From assembly GCA_963920665.1 (NCBI GenBank), contig OY987265.1, forward strand, positions 6,081,001-6,145,000: DNA of 64,000 bases, written 5' to 3'. The translations under genes and the position numbers were made by a program. Positions 1 through 11,689 of this stretch are shown here, one piece after another. The notes under the pieces were generated by a model that worked only from the letters and a program-made list of their open reading frames with translations, was not told the DNA's origin and ran no database searches. Numbering within the stretch: position 1 is the stretch's first letter; each line of letters opens with the position of its first letter. The DNA comes from Straminergon stramineum. Taxonomy: Eukaryota; Streptophyta; Bryopsida; Hypnales; Calliergonaceae.

Positions 1-365
1 CAATGGTGAGGGGGCAAAAAGTTTTTCAAGGTTTTGATTGGCTAAACTCAAGAAGTCTTTGGAAATGGGATTTTCACCATGAAATAAGAGGTCACACATC
101 TTCAAGAAGGTCCAATGACTTGGAGTACACTTTTCTGTCATCATATGTGATGGAAAATGCCTCAAACTTTGAGCTCCTAGAATTCTAGTCCTTGCTCAAA
201 AGTTCTATTTTTTTTCTGAATTTAATCAGGTTTTTTCCCATTTCATGTCCTCTTGGTGGTTTGCACCAATCTAAAGGTCATGACGTCCACAGGAGGCCAC
301 TTCTCAATAGCAAACGAGGAGGCTTGGAGAGGAAGACTTCTCTATTTTTTTGCCTTCCTCGTTCA

Positions 366-430
366 TAGTGTCAACCGGGCCCATATAAATAGGTGAAAAG
401 GTCACAGGAGTACTCGGAAAGGGAAGTTCA
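366..430 (+). promoter_or_regulatory. TATA-box promoter-like segment
   Basis: A good TATA box (CATATAAATAGG, about 381-392) lies in a locally GC-richer stretch and is followed about 30 bp later by a pyrimidine-rich segment (TCTCTCTTGTGTCTGG) that could carry a start site. No convincing long coding region follows; the only downstream ORF runs straight into a transposon at 1110. It may be the promoter of a decayed gene or of an LTR. The downstream edge of an LTR cannot be shown because no second copy is in the window. Confidence 0.3.
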
Positions 431-1105
431 GTCTCTCTTGTGTCTGGCGGTTTTCTTTTCTTCCATTTGCAATGAAATTCCGTTTTATTTGTAAAAAAAT
501 AATATTGAAAAAAAAAAAGTTCAACTGGAATAACCGACTTAACTTAAGCGTAGTCCAGCTGTTGGTGCAGCACTGCAGCCAACAGCTCTTCTGTTCCATT
601 TTCTACCGTTGAGTGGATTTGGCAGAGCTCTGTGTAACGTAACGTAGCTGCCAGAGAATGTTATAAGCGACATTAACTTACAAAGAAATATCTTAACTTA
701 ACTTAAGTTAGCATGGACAGGAACTGAAGGACCGACTGTCTGCCGGAAGAAGAATGTTGGACAACATCATCGTGTGGAATTAACTGTTATACCTTACTGC
801 CGGCCGCATACACTACAGTATCTTCCAGTATCCTACAACGGATTTCAACGGATTTCAGAATCCTGTACATTAGAATGATCCTGTTGAAGTTTCACCCACT
901 CATTGGCCTTGGCCTTGTTTTGTTTTTTCTCACTTTTGCTTCATGGAAATTACTGTCTGATGGAGTAGATTGTCAGTGCTTTCTTGGACTAATTGCTGTG
1001 AAAATTCAAATTTTAATCCAGCACACATCAAGAGAAGAAGGAGAAGAAGCAAATCCAGTACACATCAAGAGGAGGAGGAGCAGAAGAAGAAGAATGTTAA
1101 CCCAC
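430..1105 (+). other. GC-richer transcribed-looking segment with purine tract
   Basis: Base composition differs from the AT-rich DNA around it. A 97-codon frame starts near 875 with a hydrophobic N terminus, followed by a low-complexity AGA/AGG/GAA tract at about 1026-1095 that encodes Arg/Glu runs, and is cut off by a TTAA-flanked element at 1110. I do not recognise a protein family, and the reading frame is more likely the by-product of the purine tract than a gene. It could be the remnant of the leader of a mobile element. Confidence 0.25.
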
Positions 1106-1109
1106 TTAA

Positions 1110-1326
1110 CCCTGAGACAACTGGCTGGTCACCATGCCCATGGAAACCATGTGAATCATTTGCTTTAAAAACAATCTAAAAGCACTCATTGGAGGTCAAA
1201 CTATTGTAGAAATATGTACACTATTCTTGTAAACCTGAGAAAAAACATTTAGTTGTACTTGTGTTTTAAGTAGAAGGATTCTTTATCATCTATTGACTAC
1301 TTTTAGGCCTCCTTGTCCTTACAAGA
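1110..1326 (-). mobile_element. TTAA-flanked MITE, family C (copy 1, inverted)
   Basis: This is the reverse complement of the family seen at 6156, 21485 and 28363. The shared core reads, in this orientation, from CTGGTCACC near the left end through GCACTCATTGGAGG to GATTCTTTATCATC near the right end. TTAA lies immediately outside both inferred ends (1106-1109 and 1327-1330), the left end starts CCCTGAG, and the length (217 bp) fits the other copies. It encodes no transposase. The right end is diverged, so that boundary is less certain than the left. Confidence 0.6.
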
Positions 1327-1485
1327 TTAAATGACAATCCCTTGCCTAGCAAGCAATCCAAGGGAGAATAAAAAATCTCCTTGAAGTGGGGCATGGGTCT
1401 TGTTGCTTGCACAAAATTTGCTAGGTGAGGGCATACAAAAGTGAAAAGTGTTTTGACTTTGCAACCTAAAATGTGGTACTTAGTA

Positions 1486-1640
1486 AGGGCTCGTTTACAC
1501 ACAAAAACTTTGGATTGGAGCCCAAAAAAATGGAGTGTTTCGATTGGAAGATAGCTATGGTACCAAGCCAAAGTTCCAATCAAAACACTCCATTTCTTTG
1601 GGCTCCAACCTAAAGTTTTTGGGTGTAAATAGGTCCTAAG
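1486..1640. mobile_element. Long-hairpin MITE
   Basis: Two arms of about 60 bp (about 1490-1550 and 1573-1635) are near-perfect inverted copies: CTTTGGATTGGAGCCC on the left pairs with GGGCTCCAACCTAAAG on the right, and ATGGAGTGTTT with AAACACTCCAT. The spacer is about 22 bp. The ends (GGGCTCGTTTACAC / GTGTAAATAGGTCC) look like a PIF-Harbinger or hAT style MITE, but no clean target duplication is visible. If transcribed it would form a long RNA hairpin. Confidence 0.7.
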
Positions 1641-3896
1641 CCATATTCACTATAGAAGTAGGTCCTATAGATTTAAGCATTTCCAAAGTTACATGCAAAA
1701 TCCACTTTTTGTCAACAATCCTCTCAAACCCAAGCTCAAAGCTTCAGGTGTCATTTAAAAGATTAACTTTGTTTTGAAAGATTGACATGAATGAAGTTTT
1801 TGTTGGCAATGTCTCAACTATCTAGGACTCATGGATCTAAATGGTGGATCCCATTGTTGATGCCTCCATTTAGATGTGGATACTATAAAGAATTGACAGC
1901 CCCTTCTCCCAATAAGTTCTCACGTCTCTATAAAACACACATTAAGATATAAAGGTTAGAAGGTGGAAATAAGGATCTTATCTAATTAGGATCATATCAA
2001 CTTATTTTTCCACTCTCACTTCACAAGAAAGAGTGCATTTGAAAATTCAATGTAGCACATCATGGTTCCTCAAACTAATGGAATCTAGAAAAGCTCAAAA
2101 TTTCAATCAAACCAAGCATTTGTTGAATGTGTACAATAAGAAATATTGTAGTTTAGGTTTCACTACTGGAAGTGACCAAAACAACAAAAAATCTAACCAA
2201 ATTTTTTGTTCCTTTTGGTTGTTTTCATTGCATTCTCTTGGTCAAAATTACACCAAAAACTTTTGTTTTGGAACTATTGATTTGAACAATAGAAAAAAAA
2301 TTAAATGAAAAAATTGCCATGTCAATGGGTCAAAACTGCCATTTTAGTATATGTATTGGTAACAAGGTTAGATCTTGAGATCTTACTTTTGCAATCCACA
2401 TTCCCCATACAACACACTATGGTAAATCCACATGTGCAAATACAAATAACAAATTGTTACTTATAAAATCTATTGGATTTCTATTGATTTGATAAAAAAA
2501 AAATTAAAGTGCTCAGAATACCAAAAATCTTTCGGTGTCTTAAATTTTTTTGTAAAATTGGTCAAGTTTTGACCATATATGTCCATAACAGTCAACATAA
2601 AACATCCACAAACTCCAAAAAGCAATGAAAAATTTGTAGGACTCTAGAGCAAGTATCTCATGGATCATTTTTGAACTATGAAGTGCATACATTGTTAAAC
2701 CAATTCACCTTTAATTTTGATTTTTTTTCCTTACACCTATTGCTCAAAAAATTGGAACACCTCAAAAAGATCTCATTTTTCCTATTTGAAATATGCATTG
2801 CACAAACATTATAACATTCAATATGCATTGTCTAATGATCACAATTTTTTTGGCAATAGATGTATCTTTGGGGTATGTATCATTTTAAATAATTATCAAT
2901 AAATAATTAGAATATTTCAAATATAAACACCAATAGATGTGTTTCAAATTGTAGGTCAATAATTTGGTCACTTCCCACTACAATACTTTAATATGTAATA
3001 GGTGAAGCAAGACTCTATTCATGCTTTATAGCCCCACATGACTTAGAGCATCATCAATGGAGTTGCTCCCAAATGGACGTTGAAAATATGCCATGTAGCA
3101 TTATTATAGAGAAGGAAGATATACAATGTGGCAAAAAGATGCAAACACACCTGCTCAAGAGCATTAGCATCCCCTTGAGTTGAAAAAAAACACAACCATT
3201 GATGGAGATTTGGAGAAAATGCATCTCCCTCCAATGCCATTGATCCAGAGGAGAAATGTAGCCATTAATTGCACAATCCTTCATAATCTTGGTTGTCAAG
3301 ATTAGGATTTACAACATGGAGTATGATACACTAGATACAATACTAATAGAATATAATATACACTTATAAAAAATCTGAAGGACAAATTGAAATATGTATC
3401 TTGTATTTCAATATGGCACTAATACAAAATATAGTGTCTATATCCTATATCAATTAGTCACAACAATAGTCCCAATTCAAAAATATCTAAATATTGGGGA
3501 AGGGGTACATAATGTGTTTTAATCAATTTATTCAATTGTGGATTAACTAAATGTTAGATTGTGTCTTTTGACACAATATGCTAAAAAGACATAAACACCA
3601 ATAATGGAAAGTTTGAAAGGGTCACCAAATGGGTCATTGAACCAATGCCATTAGAGCATTTACTTGAAAGGTTGCTACAATGTTCCTAGAGGCCAACCTA
3701 GAAGTTCAACCAATTTGGTGGCTATATAGATTTTGCAATGAAGTGTCTCTTGCTCTTGATATTTGTAAAGTTTCCCTTGTTAAAGAGAAAAAATTTAAAA
3801 TTTTGTACCGCAAAAGGAGGTAGTGCACCTTTATTGAAGCAACAATTTTAGCCCTGAAAATCATGATTTTTTGTACATTGTAAATCATCTACCTAA
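1641..3896. other. AT-rich intergenic DNA without recognisable gene
   Basis: No open frame here shows recognisable protein motifs, and composition is low-complexity A/T. A stretch at about 3048-3300 (beginning GAGCATCATCAATGGAG) resembles short non-autonomous elements but has no copy elsewhere in the window that I can see. I see nothing else to annotate. Confidence 0.5.
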
Positions 3897-4036
3897 CCCT
3901 AAAGAGACAAAGCCCCCATGACCTAGGTAGTCACCAAACCACTTCAATTATTGGATCAATAGGTGCATTCTTTGTTTCTACAATGAACAATGAAATCATC
4001 CATCAACCACTTTTCAACCTCTTCATCCTTTAAGGG
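3897..4036. mobile_element. Short TTAA-site element with family D ends
   Basis: The left end reads CTAA then CCCTAAAGAGACAAAGCC, and the right end reads CATCCTTTAAGGG followed by TTAA (4037-4040). These are the same termini as the larger family D elements, but only about 140 bp apart, so this is probably an internal deletion derivative. The following 150 bp (to about 4190) resemble part of family C in inverted orientation, so the locus is composite. Confidence 0.4.
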
Positions 4037-5231
4037 TTAACAAAAACAAAATCACTCATTGTAGCTCAAACTACTGGGGCAAGACCTCCCCTATTTGCAC
4101 AAAATTCTAAGGATGAACTTATGCACTTTTGTTTTGAATAGAAAGATTCTTTGTCATCAATCACCCACTTTTTCGCCTCCTTCAAGGCACTATAAGAAAA
4201 AACAATGTTCAAACTAGCATGATAATCAACTCATATATATTGGTTAGGACAATTGGTTGATGAAGACGTTTTGGTTCGAACAACAATCAGCACACCTATG
4301 TTGATTTTATTTCTTGATTTTGTCAAATTATTATTTTTGAAAATTTAGTCAACCACACAACCACTACCACAAAGGTAGGATTGCCACAAGCTGTACCCAT
4401 ATGGCATACCAAAGCAAAATACTTAATTAAGTTTTTAATTGTAGAACTAGTTAATCATTTAATTTTAAAGAATTCTACACTACATTCTGTTCATTAAATG
4501 ACTAACAATCAAACTTCAAATGCCACATACCTTGATGTTCATGATGGATTGAAGACATGTTGTTTATATAATTGGGATGGTGGGAGATAGAACAAAACAT
4601 ATGGGATATGTTTGATTAGGATGAGTAGGAGCTCAACCCCTCATAGTTAAGTCAAAACTAGTAAACATATTTTAAGTAGAATTTCATACCTCATTTAGGT
4701 GTAGTAGAACAATTTTTTCAATAAACCTTTAACAAAGAAAATGTGGGAAATCAAACCAAATTTCATCTCCAATAATTTGTTTGACATTTAGAGCCTCCAA
4801 TCACAAGTTATGAACAAATTTAAGAGAGGAAGTTTTAATTGTCAAAGAAAATATCCCTTCCAACTTCTCTCTAAAATTTGCCTACAACTTTTGATTGGAT
4901 TGTTGAAATTTCAAAAGGATTCTTGGAGATTAAATCTGGTTTAATTTCATACATTTTTGTAGTTCAAATTTTTTTGAAAAACAATATTCTACTATGCCAA
5001 AATGAGGTTTGAAATTCTACTTAGAATATGTTTATCAGATTGCCAAATCAACTAAGCAAATTGTCTTTTTTTTATAACAATCGACACATTTGTGTTGATT
5101 GCTATTATTGTCAAGAAATACAGCAACCTAATCAACACACAAAATCCTATTTTTTCTACAATCAACACAAATTAGTTCATCTTATGTTGATTAGGGGCCC
5201 ATTTTCTTGTTCTGAGGGTTAATTTAAAATT

Positions 5232-5975
5232 GACCCTTCGCTCTACTTTCACTTTGCAATAACTTTCAAAATGTTTTGTATACTTACAAAACATGTTATA
5301 ACAAATTGAGGAATTAGAGACTTTCGACAAAATTTGAACATTTGTGGTACAAGTAGCACTCTCTTTATATATAAATAAAATTTTAAAATTTTTCAAAATT
5401 TTATCAAAATTATTAGTGCAATAATACAAGTAAGTTCTTTCAAGATTCTTAGTAAGTGGAATGAGAATTCTCTTTGGAGCTTTGTGGTAAGGATTTCATG
5501 AATCTTAAAATTTTATTGATTGAAATATGCATGGCAACATAGTTACATTTGATATAATTAATTCCCCAATCTCCCAAAAAACTAACGAGAAATAGCATTT
5601 GCATATAATTTATATACTTCTCAAAAATCTCAACAATGTTTTTGAGAAATTTTGAGTAAATTACCAATGTTTTAGATAGTAAGATTTTACTTAATAAAAC
5701 TTTTATTTTTGTGAAATTCTTTATATGTAATTTAAAAAGAGTTCTCATTCTACTTACTAAAGAATCTTGAAAAAAATTTGCTTGCATTACAAAAAAATTC
5801 ACTAATAAATTTTATTAAATTTATTAAATTAAAAACTATTTAAAAAATTTTCAAATTTTATTTTACTTATGGTACACTACCTATACTACAACATGTTCAA
5901 ATTTTATTGAAATTTTCTCATTCCTCAATTAGTTAAGATAATTTTTGTAAGTGTACAAAGCATTTTGAGAGCCCT
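5232..5975. repeat. Fold-back element, about 0.75 kb inverted repeat
   Basis: The outer arms (about 5255-5350 and 5870-5970) are inverted copies: AATTGAGGAATTAGAGA on the left matches the complement of CTCATTCCTCAATTAG on the right, and GTATACTTACAAAA matches the complement of TTTTTGTAAGTGTAC. Inner blocks also pair: AAGATTCTTAGTAAGTGG near 5440 with the complement of TACTTACTAAAGAATCTTG near 5750. Nearly the whole segment therefore folds on itself with a small central loop. No transposase is present. The 117-codon minus-strand frame inside it is an A/T-rich chance ORF. Confidence 0.65.
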
Positions 5976-6155
5976 TCGGAATCCTCTTGCAATGGTAATA
6001 TTCTAGTTTTAACCTTGTAAAGATATTGTGGGCCACAATGGCCAATGAATGACTTCAGTGTTGAATGATTGTAAAAACAAAGAATAGACCTATTAGTCCA
6101 AAAATCAGAGAATTTTTGTGACTACCTTGGACATGGAGGATCCTACTAGACTCAA

Positions 6156-6384
6156 CCCTAGAAGGATGCCAAAGACACTAAGTGTCCAATGGAAGATAAA
6201 GAATCCTTCTCTATATATAGGACAAAAGTGCAAATGTTCATCCTTTGGAATTTTGTGTAAAAAGGGAAGGTCTTGTATGGTATTGTGATCTCCATTGAGT
6301 GCTTTAGTAGTGTTTTTAAAGCAAATAATTTACATGGTATGAAAAAGACTCATTTCCATGGTAATAAGCTTGCCTTTCTTGAGG
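6156..6384 (+). mobile_element. TTAA-flanked MITE, family C (copy 2)
   Basis: The left end CCCTAGAAGGATGCC follows TCAA (a degenerate TTAA, 6152-6155). The right end CCTTTCTTGAGG is followed by TTAA (6385-6388). The 229-bp length and the internal blocks TAGGACAAAAGTGCAAATG, TTCATCCTTTGGAATTT and GGTATTGTGATCTCCATTG align with copies at 21485 and 28363. It is non-coding. Confidence 0.6.
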
Positions 6385-7064
6385 TTAACCACTTTAGCCC
6401 ACGAACACCTAGGGCCTTTTTGGATTAATGGCCATATTTGTTATATTGAGACTTTCCGCAATTTCATTTTTATCCTTGACTCAAAGATAAATTGCTTTAT
6501 TTCTTTACTAGTATTTTTTTATAAATAGTTAACAACAACAACTTTTAGAATTTCAGTATAGGATTATTATTTGAGCATTATTTATTTTTGGTTTCAATTA
6601 CTATTTTTTTAAATGAATTTTCCGATAACTAGCATTTTGTCTCAAAATTTGCGAAAAGTCTCAATACAATGAATATGGCCTTTGATTTTAAAATATCATT
6701 GCTTTTGAAGTATTATAGGTCTGAATGTCACTAATGTATAGAAATATCAATCTTTCAAACTTGTAGTGTACGTGCTATCCATGATTTGAATCAAATGTTT
6801 TGATTTCATAATCTCAATGCAAGAGAGTTTCACTGTCATGGCATGTTTCTAGTGGTAAAGAGAGGCAAATCAAGAGTGGTAATGCTCATTGCTTGTTAGT
6901 GCAAATTTTCAGGAGGGTGGGTATGAAGTTGAAATTTCATTGGTTTGCCACTAAGAGAAATCTCTACTACTACCAACTAGTATGAACTTAGTGAGTGTGG
7001 ATCCATCTAACATATTCTAAATGTAGGGAGAATTTCGTTGTTGTGGCATCTTTTGATTGATTAA

Positions 7065-7983
7065 CCCCTTAAGTTCCTTGACTATGTTTTCACCACAAAG
7101 TGCTCCAAAACTGCCATTTGTAGTACAAGTACTAAATTTTGGAAAAAAACACATTTTTAGACACATGTAACCATAGGATCTTTAGAAGTATGTTGATTCG
7201 AGGACATGTGGAAAAAAATTCAGAAACTTCTACTACATAGATTGTAAGATATGAACTTTGGAATTCTCAAAAATCCTTTTTTTGGCACTGCTTAAAAACA
7301 GACAGCTTCACTTTACAAGCCTTATATGAAAAAAATGTTCATAATGCTAGTGCTTCTTTTATTTCATTCTTGCAAGCTAGTTGGCTACATGCTTGAAAAT
7401 TTTTAGATCATTTGGAATTGTAGAACATATAGGGAAAAATAGTAAGTAGAAAGAAGTAGAGAATGATTCAAAACACTAAATTGTTAATAATTTAGTCATG
7501 GAATTGAAAAATGCCTATATCGATGGTTGCAATGTTTTAATAAACAATCTACATCCAATGATTTTATTTTTTTCAAAATATATTGATTATTGAGTAAAAT
7601 AAATGTCTTCAAAGTTTATTTTAGAGTACAAAATCCATAACTACCTACAAACAAAAATTCCTCATAAATTTTGATTCATTGATCAAAATGGAATGATTCA
7701 AAACTTTATATGTATATATAAATATGGAAAACCAATTTTTAATTTTTGTTTTTGAAAAAAGTACTTTTTTATTTTCTCTAAGTGCCCATTTATGAAAAAA
7801 GTAACATATTAGGCCATAATTTTTACTTGTAATTCCAGATGTCATGAATTTTAGTGGACATGAAAGATATTCCTTGCCTACACCTTCTATTAAAGTTTTG
7901 GTCCAAAACATGCAAATCTCCAATCACACGTACATGCCCAAAATTGTTGTGTTGCCAAATTTTGCAAGCTAGTCCTTTAAGGG
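7065..7983 (-). mobile_element. TTAA-flanked element, family D (inverted copy)
   Basis: Exact TTAA lies on both sides (7061-7064 and 7984-7987). The terminal inverted repeat is CCCCTTAAGTTCCTTGAC on the left and GTCCTTTAAGGG on the right. The interior matches the inverted copy at 62685-63610 (for example CAGAAACTTCTACTACATAGATTG here against CAGAAATTTTGACTGCATAGATTG there; each is quoted only in part by position 7220-7250 and 62840-62870). It is 919 bp long with no coding capacity. Confidence 0.6.
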
Positions 7984-8399
7984 TTAAGCAATCTAAGAAG
8001 TCAAATGGCTCAACTATTTTACATTGAGATTATATCTAGTAATGGCAAAGTAGTCCAAGTCATCAAAAATATTTGCAAAATCATTACCAACCTTTTCGCC
8101 ATTACCATAGTAGGTCGTTACTAGTGATTATATTTAATAACTTGGCCTGCTTTGCAATTACATAATCTATATCAATCAAAATAAAGAAATATTTTTACTT
8201 GGTTGTTACACCCTATGTTCCATTGTTTTTTTTGTCCACAAATATCCTCCAATTGATTACAACCAAGAAATGTTGGCTATGTATTTTTTGTAGAGAAATT
8301 TTCATTTGGGGGGTCAAAATAGCCAAATTACTACTTAGGTACCACCAGCCAAATTTTACCTAGGTATCACCTAATTTTCATATAAATATCACCCAGTAT

Positions 8400-9312
8400 C
8401 ACCCACGTATCACATGAGTATTGAAGAAACAACTGGCACCTTCTGGTCTTGTTTACTGGCGAGTGTGCCTGCTCAGTCTAATGAGTAACGTACTTTCTGA
8501 GCTTTCGGTCAGTTTCTTCAGTCAAGGCAGAGTCCGGGCCTCCGGGGCCAGGGTCCGTTGCCAGAGTTCCTCCTCCAAATTACTGACCGAGTCCTACTAC
8601 GGTACTGTTGAAGGAATACGGCATCGCAGGAAACAAGTCCAACTGTTTCCTCCCCCCGTCGCCTGCGGCAACTGTTGCTTTTGTTCCGCAAATGCTCGAC
8701 AACGGCAGACACAACTGGAGAAACATTCACCAACAGTCATCATCAGCGAGCTACCGTAGTATCTTACAGACAGTACAACTGAAGTAAGTTATTCTTCGTC
8801 TTTGTTTCATCGAAAACAAGTGAGGCCTGCTTGGGTTTGATTATTGATTAATAATCTAAGTTTATGCCGGAGTGTCGGAGGTTGCCGATCGGTGATCCGT
8901 CTGCGAAAACACACGCACAAAGGTCAACACACGTTATTATTGGGGGACTGATCCATGACCATTTCCGTCAGTGAGTGAGTGTCCACTGTCCAGCTACAGT
9001 AAGTGATATATACTGTAGAGTGTAGACTGATTGATAGCTGCCTCATGCACTTGGCTTTGTGGTTCCGGCCAGGCGGCCACTTGCGGTTGGGTTGCCATGG
9101 CTCCCGTTTCTAAAGCAACTGAACGTCTGTGGGCCTGCTGCATGGAATTGACACAATTAAGCTGGGCCACTTGCGGACTGAGAGGTTCACTCAGTTGTGT
9201 GTCATGGGGGGGGTGTATCCGATCCCCATTCTTTAACAAAACACATGTTGGTAGTAGTACAAGTGTGACACAGCTTATCACAAAAACTGGATCCAACAAA
9301 TGCTGTAAGGCA
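8400..9312. other. GC-richer island, possible exon or LTR-like remnant
   Basis: Composition jumps from AT-rich to roughly balanced, with many CpGs. Long frames are open on both strands at once (for example about 8421-8759 plus and 8518-8733 minus), which is what GC-rich non-coding sequence does by chance. None of the translations has a motif I recognise. A CTGAAG/taagtt junction near 8780 could be a splice donor of an untranslated exon. Just upstream (8330-8415) is a degenerate repeat of TATCACC-type words. Confidence 0.3.
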
Positions 9313-9632
9313 AGGTAGGAGGTTCGGAAAGCGCACACCATAGAAGAGCTGGAAATCGATTTAGGGAGGTTAAACTTCTTGAAATCGATTTTTCATTCAA
9401 TTTGTATTTGAAAGAGAAAGAGAATGGGCATCTAACCCAAGTCGTTTCATGTTTTTTTGAGTTTTTTGGAATTAGTTATGAATTTTTGAAGTTGAAACGC
9501 AGTGAACACTAGAAGCGTCCATCTCGTGGAATGTACACTATTTGTACATTGTTGGTGCAGTGATAAAGCAAAATGTACCTCTGCGTTGGAGGATGCTTTT
9601 TAAAGTTGGTGTGCTTTATGGACCTCCTACCT
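9313..9632. mobile_element. MITE family F (320-bp copy)
   Basis: The terminal inverted repeat is about 28 bp: AGGTAGGAGGTTCGGAAAGC on the left, matched by the complement of GCTTTATGGACCTCCTACCT on the right. TA follows the right end (9633-9634); the left flank is CA rather than TA, so one side of the duplication has mutated. It shares the AGGTAGGAGG terminus with the element at 47447. Non-coding. Confidence 0.65.
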
Positions 9633-10809
9633 TAGTGTAGAAACCCAGAGGTGTAAATTTTGATAAGACAATTTCAAAGTGTAAATAGCTATTGGATAAT
9701 AAATTATTTTGCCCTCCGTGTAGTCACTTTGAGCATTTTGTTGTTTTTCATTCATTTGAATGACTACTCAAGCTAATTCAATTTGCTGGAGATGCATTAG
9801 GTGTTTTATATTGCATTTTTTAGTAGAAACAAATATTATTTCCAAAATTTTATGGCTTAAGGATAAAAAGAGTACTCCCTTATTTTCTGTCTAGTCACAA
9901 AAAAAATGAAAACAAAACCATTTCAAGTTAGAAAATACAATTGGTGAATAATTTACTAATTGGATTAACTTAAGTACTTTGTTGTGAAGAATTTGCATGT
10001 TATATTGTATAATATGTTATCTTCCATTATGAAAATGATTTTTCTTTTTCTTCCTTTGAGCACAAATAGATTGATTATTCTAATTATAGGTAGTACAAAG
10101 CTCAAAAACATTTTGAATGCAAAGTTGCAAGGAAATGGTTTGTTGTACATCATAAAGAAAATAGAATAGGAAGAAATTGGTTCATTATATAGACTTTTTT
10201 TTTAATCTTCACAACAATTTGGCCCATCCTAATATACCGAATCCTTATTTTTATTAAAGAAGTAAAATTTTATACACAAAAAACAAAGAAACAAAGACTG
10301 ATCAATTGTACATTATATTATACTAATTGATGTATTTTGTCATTTTTTAAAAATTAAAAAAATTCATTAATAGAACAAGGTAATATTAATCCCTACATTT
10401 CCTACATATTTCAAAACAAAAACCAAAAAAATGGTCACTTATAGGCTGAAATTTTTGGATAAGAAGTAAAAGGATGTTTTCATTTCTATATTTATTTGAC
10501 AACCTTATGTTAGGCCTATTGAGGGATTAGAGTGATAGAATGGGAGGATGTAATTATTTCCTTCATTTTCATCCCTAATAGAGTCATGTAGAAAGGAAAA
10601 TGGAGATATGGAGTTTTTTTGGTAAAATTAAGTTATGGCTCGAGGAGAATCTTGGCATAAAATCTTTATTTTTAATGGTTTTTCTTTCTTTTATAACCCT
10701 ACTTGAATTGATTTAGAGCCTTGTACAAAAATTATAAAGCATCGAGTGACTTGGGTAGTCATATCATTGAGGTATTGACAAAAATTGTCTTTCCATGTAC
10801 TTCATTTAT

Positions 10810-11030
10810 ATCTTTTAGCTCATGTAGTTAGTTCTTTGAAACATTCAAAATCTACCTACTAGAGATGTCTTTGTCAAATTAGTGTCATGTAGTTCTTGTA
10901 GCTGGCTTTTGCAAACATTTATAATCCATTGACTTATGATAGTTTCTTTCAGATTTATGTCATGTAGCTCTTGCAACTAGCTTTTGAAAACATTTATAAT
11001 CCACCAATGTGAGATAGTCTATCTTTGGGG
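10810..11030 (+). repeat. Three diverged tandem units of about 73 bp
   Basis: The block TCATGTAGTTCTTGTAGCTG ... AACATTTATAATCCA occurs at about 10880 and again at about 10955 (GTCATGTAGCTCTTGCAACT ... AACATTTATAATCCA). A weaker third unit lies upstream (CTCATGTAGTTAGTTCTTTG ... AACATTCAAAATCTA, about 10815). Non-coding. Confidence 0.55.
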
Positions 11031-11170
11031 TTCAAGTCATAAGTTAGTTTTTAAAATACTTTAAAAATATAAATATAAATATAAAATTTAATAAACCTCA
11101 TTTAATGGGATTTTTTTACATATAAGTGAATTAAAAATACCAAATATTTGATGTCAAATACAACAATACT

Positions 11171-11344
11171 AAGCTACATCCATTTCTCCTATTAGTGCTT
11201 GTAACAATAATTTATCTGAGAATTTACCAAAGTCACACTCTTTATAAATAATAAAAAAAGCTACATCCATTACCCCTATTAGTGCTTGTAACAATAATTT
11301 ACCTGACAATTTACCAGAGTCACACTCTTTATAAATAATAAAAC
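11171..11344 (+). repeat. 87-bp tandem duplication
   Basis: The segment beginning AAGCTACATCCATT at 11171 is repeated from 11258. Both copies carry CCTATTAGTGCTTGTAACAA and end in CACTCTTTATAAATAATAA. Only a handful of substitutions separate them, so the duplication is fairly recent. Non-coding. Confidence 0.8.
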
Positions 11345-11689
11345 TAGGTTTTTACATAAATATGTATAACAATTAATGATTGTCAAATTCTAAGGTAAAA
11401 TTTTTACCATTTTAGAATAATAATAAAAACAATATGGTAGTGGTGAAAATAGATGAAGAGTTAACCGCCCCAAAATTAAATAAAATTTGATTAAAGTCTA
11501 ATAAACCAATGCAATCCACAAAGCATTGATTTCTTTTCATTCAATGGTACTTAAGTGGACCTACGTTGCTATACCACATCAAAAATCCCAATCCTTGTCA
11601 CACTATTTATAATAAAATGAATCAGTGTAGGCCAAACTTTTACAGAATCGTACCAATTTTCACAAAAATAAAATTTTCTCGCAACACTA

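Noticed and set aside
5449..5802. 117-codon minus-strand ORF
   Set aside because: Lies wholly within the fold-back element and is A/T-rich low complexity.
8421..9341. ORFs of 95-115 codons on both strands in the 8.4-9.3 kb island
   Set aside because: Antisense overlap and no protein-family signal.
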